A stretch of DNA of 39,484 nt, from contig JARGFR010000010.1 of assembly GCA_029210985.1 (NCBI GenBank), positions 1-39,484 on the forward strand, given 5' to 3'. This document shows, in pieces, positions 34,049 to 39,484 of the stretch. A program made the position numbers and the translations under genes. The notes below the pieces were generated by a model. The model made no database searches. It saw only the letters and a program-made list of their open reading frames with translations, and was not told the origin of the DNA. Within the stretch, counting starts at the first letter, position 1; each line of letters begins with the position of its first letter. Source of the DNA: Spirochaetaceae bacterium. Lineage in GTDB: Bacteria > Spirochaetota > Spirochaetia > DSM-2461.

Positions 34049-36016
34049 TCATTTGGTCCCCTCTTCCTCCAAATCAGCCAACCAGGTGCTCACGTCAGCA
34101 TCCGAAGGCATGCGCCAGTCGCCCCGGGGGGACAGGGCGATGGTTCCCACTTTCGGACCGTCGGGAAGGCAGGAACGCTTGAACTGCTGGGAGAAGAACC
34201 GTCGGTAGAACACCCGGAGCCATCGGTCTATGAGGGGCTTGTCATAGACACCGTCGAAGGCTCTTTCCGCCATAGTCCGCACCTTGGCCGGACCGAACCC
34301 ATGACGGATGGCGTGGAACAGAAAGAAATCATGAAGTTCATAGGGTCCGATTTTTTCTTCGGTCTTCTGTTCTATTTCGCCGTCCGCGCCGGGGGGCAGC
34401 AGCTCGGGAGAAATGGGGGTATCCAGGATATCTTCCAAGATGGGCTTCACGGACTCGGGAGCCCAGGTTTCCGCGGCCCAGCGGACCAGGTAGCGCACCA
34501 GGGTCTTGGGAACTCCGGTATTCACCGCGTACATGGACATATGATCGCCGTTGTAGGTGCACCAGCCCAGCGCGAGCTCGGAAAGATCGCCGGTACCGAT
34601 TACCAGACCGCCGTTCATGTTGGCCCGGTTCATCAGGATGGAGGTGCGGTATCTTGCCTGCACATTTTCGTAGGCGACGTCATTCGGCTCGCCCGAATGC
34701 TTCAAATCCGACATCTGCTGTTCGCAGGCTTTGCGGATATCGATGGTTTCCAAGGGGATGTTTAAGCCGCTGCAGAGTTTCTCGACATTGCCGAGAGTCC
34801 GACCGGTGGTGCCGAATCCCGGCATGGTGATGGCTTCGATGTTTTCCAGGGGCAGGGCCTGACGTTCAAAGGCCCGGGCGGTGACCAGGAGGGCCAGAGT
34901 GGAATCGAGTCCGCCTGAGAGGCCGATGACGGCTTTTTTGATTCCCGTCCGTTCCAATCGTGTTGCCAGGGCCGCGGCCTGTATGGATGAAATTTCCCGG
35001 CACCGCATTTCCCGCTCCGTCGGATCGGACGGTACGAAGGGGTGGGGATCCACGGGGCGCAGGAGAGAGGACTCTTTGATTCTCGGATTTTTGAGGCGGC
35101 CGCCGAATCGAACTGTTCTGTACTCTTTTCCGGCCGTTTCCCGTCGAGCGGCCGGACCGAAGGTCCGGGAGACTCGGCGTTCGTGGTCCAGAAGGTCCAG
35201 ATCCAAATCCGAGTATATGATTTCGGCACCGGTGGGAAATCGCTCGGATTCGGCCAATAGCCGCCCGTTTTCCGCAATCAAGGCATGTCCGCCGAAGACG
35301 GTGTCTGTGGTGGATTCACCGGGACCGGCGGAAGTATAAACGTAGCCTGCCAGACATCGGGCCGACTGCTGCAGCACCACCGAGCGCCGATAATCGGCTT
35401 TGCCCACCAACTCGTTACTGGCCGAGAGGTTGAATAGCATCTGGGCTCCGGCAATCGCATGGCGGGAGGAGGGTGGGATGGGACTCCAGAGGTCTTCGCA
35501 AATCTCCACGGAAAAGCTCATGCGCCGCTCATCCTCGTGACGGAAAACGATATCGGTCCCAAAAGGCACCCTCTGGCCGGCCAGTTTTACCTCAGAAAAA
35601 TCGGCATCGTCGGCGGAAGAGAACCATCGGTTTTCATAGTACTCCCGGGAATCGGGAATATATGTTTTAGGCACCACCCCCAGTATCTCCGTTCCTCCCC
35701 TGACGATGACGGCGACGTTGAACAGACGACCGCGTCGGGAAAGGGGTATTCCGAAGATAAGGATGGATCCCCGGGCCGAGGTTTCCTCGATTATCCTGAC
35801 CGCCTGCCTCTCGGCTTCGTCCAGCAGGCGGGACTGCAGAAACAGATCGGCACAGGTATAGCCGGTGACCGAGAGTTCCGGAAAGAGAACAAGGTCCGCG
35901 CTTTCATCACAGGCCTTTGTGAAGCTGCGGATAATCGCATCCGCGTTGTCCGATAACGAGGCCGGTTTGACCGCCGGTACGGCAGCCGCGACGCGAAAAT
36001 ATCCCATCTGATTCAT
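34049..36016 (-). CDS. nadE: Glutamine-dependent NAD+ synthetase
   Basis: A 655-residue two-domain enzyme that amidates nicotinic acid adenine dinucleotide to NAD+ with ATP, using ammonia from glutamine. The N-terminal nitrilase-fold glutaminase (about 1-290) shows its triad regions: Glu in FPELSVTGY, Lys in VVPKTYIPDSREYYENRW and Cys in VEICEDLW. The C-terminal NAD synthase domain has the ATP P-loop LSGGLDSTLALL near residue 364 and later YNGDHMSMYAVNTGVPKTLV. Length matches the bacterial glutamine-dependent form. It is divergent from the hydroxyacid dehydrogenase gene. The start lies six bases from a -10 box and has no ribosome site; a second ATG three codons later is an alternative. Confidence 0.96.
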   Translation of the reverse strand: MNQMGYFRVAAAVPAVKPASLSDNADAIIRSFTKACDESADLVLFPELSVTGYTCADLFLQSRLLDEAERQAVRIIEETSARGSILIFGIPLSRRGRLFNVAVIVRGGTEILGVVPKTYIPDSREYYENRWFSSADDADFSEVKLAGQRVPFGTDIVFRHEDERRMSFSVEICEDLWSPIPPSSRHAIAGAQMLFNLSASNELVGKADYRRSVVLQQSARCLAGYVYTSAGPGESTTDTVFGGHALIAENGRLLAESERFPTGAEIIYSDLDLDLLDHERRVSRTFGPAARRETAGKEYRTVRFGGRLKNPRIKESSLLRPVDPHPFVPSDPTEREMRCREISSIQAAALATRLERTGIKKAVIGLSGGLDSTLALLVTARAFERQALPLENIEAITMPGFGTTGRTLGNVEKLCSGLNIPLETIDIRKACEQQMSDLKHSGEPNDVAYENVQARYRTSILMNRANMNGGLVIGTGDLSELALGWCTYNGDHMSMYAVNTGVPKTLVRYLVRWAAETWAPESVKPILEDILDTPISPELLPPGADGEIEQKTEEKIGPYELHDFFLFHAIRHGFGPAKVRTMAERAFDGVYDKPLIDRWLRVFYRRFFSQQFKRSCLPDGPKVGTIALSPRGDWRMPSDADVSTWLADLEEEGTK

Positions 36017-36022
36017 GTTTAC

Positions 36023-36052
36023 ATCCTAGGAATACCGGCTCTCGGGAGTCAA
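36023..36052 (-). promoter_or_regulatory. Promoter of nadE (near-leaderless)
   Basis: TTGACT (36047-36052), 18 bases and TAGGAT (36023-36028) on the minus strand. Only six bases lie between the -10 box and ATG 36016, so transcription should begin at about the start codon. Confidence 0.6.
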
Positions 36053-36093
36053 GGATTCCTCCGCAATGAAGGACAGGCTCCGCCTCATCCTGT

Positions 36094-36099
36094 TAAAAT
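36094..36099 (+). promoter_or_regulatory. -10 box of hydroxyacid dehydrogenase gene
   Basis: TAAAAT lies 35 bases before ATG 36135, which has a CAGGAGAG ribosome site. No clear -35 element is seen. The divergent gap 36017-36134 is shared with the nadE promoter. Confidence 0.35.
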
Positions 36100-36134
36100 G
36101 AGGCATAACGACGAAATTTACCAGGAGAGTCAGT

Positions 36135-37019
36135 ATGAAAATCGGTTGGATCGGCACAGGCATCATGGGAAGTCCCATGTGCGGTCATCTGATGGACGCC
36201 GGACATGAAGCGGTCATTTACAATAGAACGAAAGCGAAAACGGCGGATCTTGAGAAGAAGGGAGCCTCGGTGGCTGTGAGCCCCGGTGAAGCGGCGCGAG
36301 GGAGGGATGTGGTTTTCACCATCGTGGGTTATCCGGCCGATGTGGAGGAAGTCTATTTCGGTGATCAGGGAATCCTCGAGGTTGTCACCCCCGGAACCAT
36401 CCTGGTCGATATGACGACCTCCAGTCCCGATCTGGCGATACGCATTGCCGAGGCGGCCAAAGCCAAGGGGGCTTCGGCTCTGGATGCCCCGGTGTCCGGC
36501 GGCGATGTGGGGGCCCGAGAAGCGCGTTTGGCGATTATGGTGGGGGGCGAACAAGAGGTCTTTGACAGAGTCAAACCCATGTTTGACGCAATGGGTAAAA
36601 CCATCGCCCTGCTCGGACCGTCGGGAAGCGGGCAGCATACCAAGATGGCGAACCAGATCGCCATTGCCGGTACGATGATAGGGACGGTGGAATCGCTTCT
36701 CTATGCCCGCCGCGCCGGTTTGGATCTGGAAGCGCTGATTGACGTCATCGGTACCGGTGCCGCCGGTTCATGGACGCTCAACAATCTTGGTCGGCGCATC
36801 GCCAAGGGGGATATGGACCCCGGATTTATGGTGATGCACTACATTAAGGATATGGGTATTGCCTTGGCCGAATCCAAGAGGATGAAACTTTCTCTTCCGG
36901 GTTTGGCTCTGGTGGAATCCTTTTATCACGCCGCCATGGGCCGCGGATTAGAGAGGGCCGGAACCCAGAGTCTCTTCCTCGTTCTGGACGAATTAAACGC
37001 CGAACGCACCGGTAAATAG
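36135..37019 (+). CDS. 3-hydroxyisobutyrate/beta-hydroxyacid dehydrogenase-family oxidoreductase
   Basis: A 294-residue NAD(P)-dependent enzyme. The N-terminal Rossmann motif is GWIGTGIMGSPM (4-15). The substrate-binding motif is DAPVSGGDVGA near residue 118, and the catalytic Lys is in GSGQHTKMANQIA near residue 175. This is the family of 3-hydroxyisobutyrate, tartronate semialdehyde, glyoxylate/succinic semialdehyde reductases. The residues after the Rossmann beta2 strand (NRTKAK) favour NADPH, which fits the glyoxylate/succinic semialdehyde reductase branch. Exact substrate is not decidable here. It appears monocistronic, with AGGAG at its start. Confidence 0.92.
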   Translation: MKIGWIGTGIMGSPMCGHLMDAGHEAVIYNRTKAKTADLEKKGASVAVSPGEAARGRDVVFTIVGYPADVEEVYFGDQGILEVVTPGTILVDMTTSSPDLAIRIAEAAKAKGASALDAPVSGGDVGAREARLAIMVGGEQEVFDRVKPMFDAMGKTIALLGPSGSGQHTKMANQIAIAGTMIGTVESLLYARRAGLDLEALIDVIGTGAAGSWTLNNLGRRIAKGDMDPGFMVMHYIKDMGIALAESKRMKLSLPGLALVESFYHAAMGRGLERAGTQSLFLVLDELNAERTGK

Positions 37020-37064
37020 AAAAATACGGCTGAAATCGGCAGTCTTTCGTTGTTTATCTATACG

Positions 37065-37083
37065 GCGTTCATGGAGCGTTCAT
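37065..37083 (+). promoter_or_regulatory. Direct repeats spaced 11 bp: candidate OmpR-family binding site
   Basis: Two identical 8-bp repeats GCGTTCAT start at 37065 and 37076, exactly 11 bases apart, so they face the same side of the helix. This is the layout used by PhoB/OmpR-type response regulators. They lie 36 bases before the start codon of the Gly/Met-rich gene. A weak -10 (CTTAAT, 37097-37102) follows, as at activator-dependent promoters. Confidence 0.45.
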
Positions 37084-37118
37084 ATCCGCCCATCATCTTA
37101 ATTGCCAGGAGGCCTAAG

Positions 37119-37661
37119 ATGGCAAATAAAAATTGGTTAATCGGCTTTGTACTTCTGGCACTGAGCGCCGGGACGATTTTTGCGAACGGCAGTGTGGATG
37201 AAAGAGGATATGTGAATTCCCCTCGGCAGTCCTTCAATGACTTTGAGACAGAGACCTTCCAGGGAAGTTTCACCATGGTGGATAATCTCTATCCCGCTCT
37301 GGTGACCGATGAGGGCGACACTTACTATTTGATGGTGCATGCTCCCGTGGATGGGAGTTCCATTCCCGAAGAAGGTGCGGCATTGACTGTTGAGGCGGTA
37401 CGTTCCCCCATGTCTCCGGTGAATCTCATGGTATTCTCGGCCGAAGTGGACGGTGAGGAGCTTGAATTCTATGCTCCTTTCCGCGGCGGACCGGGAATGA
37501 TGGGCGGTTACGGTGGCTACGGCGGACCGGGCGGTATGATGGGCGGTTACGGCGGTTACGGCGGACCGGGCGGTATGATGGGCGGTTACGGCGGTTACGG
37601 CTGCTATGGTTATGATGAAGGCGGCTGGGGCAATCCCGGTTCCGGCGGCTGGCGCAGATAG
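37119..37661 (+). CDS. Secreted Gly/Met/Tyr-rich repeat protein
   Basis: A 180-residue protein from ATG 37119, chosen for AGGAGG just upstream and because it starts a clean signal peptide (residues 1-22, cleavage after IFA); an open frame from 37050 is longer but lacks support. Residues about 30-120 are a compact beta-rich domain (FQGSFTMVDNLYPALV, then GDTYYLMVHAPVDG), perhaps OB-like. Residues 123-160 are tandem 12-13-residue units of GGPGGMMGGYGGY, and the end is Gly/Trp-rich (GGWGNPGSGGWRR). No family is recognised. Methionine pairs in a flexible exported tail could bind Cu(I) or Ag(I). It directly precedes a response regulator and a methionine-rich histidine kinase. Confidence 0.75.
   Translation: MANKNWLIGFVLLALSAGTIFANGSVDERGYVNSPRQSFNDFETETFQGSFTMVDNLYPALVTDEGDTYYLMVHAPVDGSSIPEEGAALTVEAVRSPMSPVNLMVFSAEVDGEELEFYAPFRGGPGMMGGYGGYGGPGGMMGGYGGYGGPGGMMGGYGGYGCYGYDEGGWGNPGSGGWRR
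37485..37598 (+). repeat. Three tandem 36-39-bp coding repeats
   Basis: Copies lie at 37485-37520 (36 bp), 37521-37559 (39 bp) and 37560-37598 (39 bp), encoding GGP(G)GMMGGYGGY. The last two are identical at the DNA level or nearly so, which suggests recent duplication and possible copy-number variation. Confidence 0.9.
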
Positions 37662-37680
37662 CGGTCCTTTAATGAGCTGA

Positions 37681-37703
37681 GCGGCGCGGTTCATCCGCGC
37701 CGC
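37681..37703 (+). terminator. GC-rich hairpin between Gly/Met-rich gene and response regulator
   Basis: A perfect 9-bp stem GCGGCGCGG / CCGCGCCGC with loop TTCAT starts 20 bases after the stop codon. It is followed by only a weak T stretch (CTGTATT), so it may be a partial terminator that lowers expression of the two-component genes, or an RNA-stabilising hairpin. Confidence 0.5.
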
Positions 37704-37737
37704 CTGTATTCAGGGAGATGTGTTCCAGGAGAAGGGC

Positions 37738-38433
37738 ATGACAATACTCGTCGTCGAAGACGAAGTCCAATTGAACCTGATGATCAGGGATTACCTGGAA
37801 ACTCTCGGCTGGTCCGCTTTGGGTGCAGAGAGCGGCACCGAAGCCTTGGAAATGTTCCGGACCAGCGAACCGGACTTCATTCTGCTTGATGTGATGATGC
37901 CCGGCCTGGACGGTCTGGACGTGATACGCCGGATTCGAGAGGTCTCCCAGGTCCCCATTATCCTGTTGACGGCCATGGTCGAAGAATCCGACAAGCTGAT
38001 CGGATTGGAACTCGGCGCCGACGACTACATCACAAAACCGTTCAGCCTGAAGGAAGTCGCCGCCCGCATCCGCACGGTGATGCGCCGAGTCAAGATTCAC
38101 GAAACCGGCGAACCGGAGTCACCTGTTATCGTCAATGGCGATTTGACCCTTGATGCGGAAAAACGCATCGTCAGGAGGGACGGCCGGGTGCTGAACTTCA
38201 CCTCCGTCCAGTTTGATATTCTTCACGGATTCATGCGCGAACCCGGCCGGGTCTTCACTCGTCCTGAAATATTGGAATTTTTCCAGGACATGGCCTGGGA
38301 CGGCTACGAACGGACCATCGACGTTCATATCAAGAATATCCGCAAGGAAATGGAACCGGACCGTGACCATCCCCGCTACCTGCAGACCGTACGGGGCGTT
38401 GGATATCGTCTGGCGGAGGCGGCCGATTCATGA
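37738..38433 (+). CDS. OmpR-family response regulator
   Basis: A 231-residue regulator. ATG 37738 has GGAG six bases upstream; a GTG at 37720 in the same frame is an alternative. The receiver domain (1-115) shows the acidic pocket (VVEDE), phospho-acceptor Asp in FILLDVMMPG, the Thr in ILLTAM and Lys in YITKPF. The C-terminal winged helix (about 135-228) has the OmpR/PhoB features RRDGRVLNFTSVQFDIL and YERTIDVHIKNIRKEM, ending GVGYRLAE. It is phosphorylated by the partner kinase and should bind direct repeats in DNA. Its stop overlaps the kinase start (ATGA). Confidence 0.95.
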   Translation: MTILVVEDEVQLNLMIRDYLETLGWSALGAESGTEALEMFRTSEPDFILLDVMMPGLDGLDVIRRIREVSQVPIILLTAMVEESDKLIGLELGADDYITKPFSLKEVAARIRTVMRRVKIHETGEPESPVIVNGDLTLDAEKRIVRRDGRVLNFTSVQFDILHGFMREPGRVFTRPEILEFFQDMAWDGYERTIDVHIKNIRKEMEPDRDHPRYLQTVRGVGYRLAEAADS

Positions 38434-39484
38434 GGGTTTCGCTGGGCACCAAGATACTCGGATCCTTTATGCTCATCGTCTCCCTCTCCCTGGCGACGGC
38501 CGTCGGTTCGGGAAACAGACTGACTCGTCTCCGATTCGGCGAGTTTTCCGACGCCAGAGACCTGAGCAGAGCTCAGGCCCTTGCCCCGTCTTTGGGAGAA
38601 TGGGCGGAATCCGCCTCGGAAGGCCGGAATGTGTCTCCCCCTCCGGTGTTGAACCCGGTGATGCCGATGATGCCGATGATGCCCGGAGTTGCGGTCGACA
38701 ACGGCCGCATGAGCCGTATGATGGGCGACATGATGATGGGACGAGGGGATTGGAGTCGGGAGCCTCTGGGGTTCGATCGATTGGTGATTACCGACACCAC
38801 CGGCAGAGTGCTGTGGAACAATTCCGGATACAGAGAAGATATCCTATCCCCCGACGGGCGACGTTCGGTTGCTATTCGCCACCGCGGCAGGAATGTGGGT
38901 TTCCTGTATCTGGGCAGAATGATACCCGACATTGCCGGGCCGCCGGAAATCAGCCTCATCAGATCGGCGGGGGTGGTGACGTGGATTGTGGCGTCATTTG
39001 TTTTTCTGATCGCCCTGGCACTCGGATCTATGCTGACCCGGCACATCATCCGGCCTGTCAAAATACTGAACCGGGCCGCCGGAGACGTGGAGAGCGGCAG
39101 ACTCGATACCCGGGTTCCGGATTGCAGAAAAGATGAGATGGGCGATTTGTCCAGGAGCTTTAATTCCATGACCGCTTCCCTGGAATCCGCCGACCGGCAG
39201 CGCCGGCGTCTGGTGGCCGACTCCGCTCACGAGCTGCGGACTCCGGTGAGTCTGATCCGGGCACGGATAGAAATGATGGAAGAGGGTGTTTATCCCATGG
39301 ATGCGGTGAATCTGGCGGCTCTCTCCGACGAAGCTCAGCGCCTATCCCGTCTTGTCGATGAGCTGAAAGTTCTCTCTGAGTTGGAATCTCCGGTTTTCAC
39401 CCTGGATGTCGAAACGGTTGAACTCGGCACACTCCTCAATGACGTGGTTTCGGCAGCCGAGCCCGTCGCCCGACGGGAAGGATT
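38430..39484 (+). CDS. Sensor histidine kinase with methionine-rich periplasmic loop, partial
   Basis: The window ends inside this gene after about 351 codons; the ATPase domain is missing. Order: membrane helix 1 (about 8-28), a periplasmic domain of about 150 residues, membrane helix 2 (about 178-203), HAMP (about 204-256) and a HisKA dimerisation domain with phospho-acceptor His267 in DSAHELRTP. Residues 78-103 of the periplasmic domain hold 11 methionines (MPMMPMMPG, then MSRMMGDMMMG). Such Met clusters bind Cu(I)/Ag(I) in copper-handling proteins; the periplasmic Met cluster suggests metal sensing, which is inference. It is translationally coupled to the response regulator gene. Confidence 0.93.
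   Translation, partial: MRVSLGTKILGSFMLIVSLSLATAVGSGNRLTRLRFGEFSDARDLSRAQALAPSLGEWAESASEGRNVSPPPVLNPVMPMMPMMPGVAVDNGRMSRMMGDMMMGRGDWSREPLGFDRLVITDTTGRVLWNNSGYREDILSPDGRRSVAIRHRGRNVGFLYLGRMIPDIAGPPEISLIRSAGVVTWIVASFVFLIALALGSMLTRHIIRPVKILNRAAGDVESGRLDTRVPDCRKDEMGDLSRSFNSMTASLESADRQRRRLVADSAHELRTPVSLIRARIEMMEEGVYPMDAVNLAALSDEAQRLSRLVDELKVLSELESPVFTLDVETVELGTLLNDVVSAAEPVARREG

Noticed and set aside
1-39484. CRISPR arrays, tRNA or rRNA genes, insertion sequences, prophage
   Set aside because: No spaced repeats, cloverleaf-like sequences, transposase or phage structural genes were seen on either strand; the only tandem repeats are coding ones at 37485-37598 and the pentapeptide units.

Overview
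The window looks like chromosomal DNA of a free-living, probably anaerobic or microaerophilic Gram-negative bacterium. A spirochaete is my best guess, but this is an inference from gene content and not a proven placement. The hints are an outer-membrane-type beta-barrel protein, a chemoreceptor next to an HD-GYP protein, a very small histone-fold protein of the kind known from Leptospira and Bdellovibrio, and oxygen-sensitive or anaerobic-style enzymes (tungsten-type aldehyde oxidoreductase, anaerobic sulfatase-maturating-type radical SAM enzyme, cellobiose phosphorylase). Genes are densely packed on both strands, and no gap exceeds 200 bases. I saw no rRNA, tRNA, CRISPR array, insertion sequence or phage gene.

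Layout. 1-4.6 kb: a DUF4105-type membrane protein cut by the window start, the histone-fold gene, a pentapeptide-repeat protein, a TPR protein, a divergent class III nucleotide cyclase homologue and a small outer-membrane protein. 4.6-8 kb: a membrane diguanylate cyclase and ilvD. 8-11.6 kb: a ROK regulator overlapping a cellobiose phosphorylase gene. 11.6-14.5 kb: an HD-GYP protein and a chemoreceptor with both zinc-binding (CZB) and hemerythrin domains. 14.6-19.2 kb: a secreted protein, then a tight operon DUF1214 - sulfotransferase - short-chain dehydrogenase. 19.3-22.3 kb: PHP phosphatase, small membrane protein, AAC(3)-fold acetyltransferase and lipB. 22.3-25.3 kb: ald-lrp operon and a divergent anSME-type radical SAM gene. 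25.3-28.1 kb: a corA - DUF432 - mscS operon. 28.1-36 kb: SEC-C protein, DUF4139 protein, aldehyde ferredoxin oxidoreductase, trxB and nadE. 36.1-39.5 kb: a beta-hydroxyacid dehydrogenase, a secreted Gly/Met-rich repeat protein, and an OmpR-type response regulator with a histidine kinase that runs off the end.

The points I find most interesting are these. (1) A 61-residue bacterial histone. (2) A probable metal-sensing module at the right end: the kinase has 11 methionines in 26 periplasmic residues, the neighbouring secreted protein carries GGMMGGYGGY repeats, and that gene is preceded by two 8-bp direct repeats spaced 11 bp apart, as OmpR-family regulators prefer. (3) Eight genes whose -10 box lies only 6 or 9 bases before the start codon, with little or no Shine-Dalgarno sequence, which suggests leaderless transcripts. 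(4) A chemoreceptor combining zinc and diiron sensory domains beside a c-di-GMP phosphodiesterase-type gene. (5) A sulfotransferase operon that is unusual for this kind of genome.
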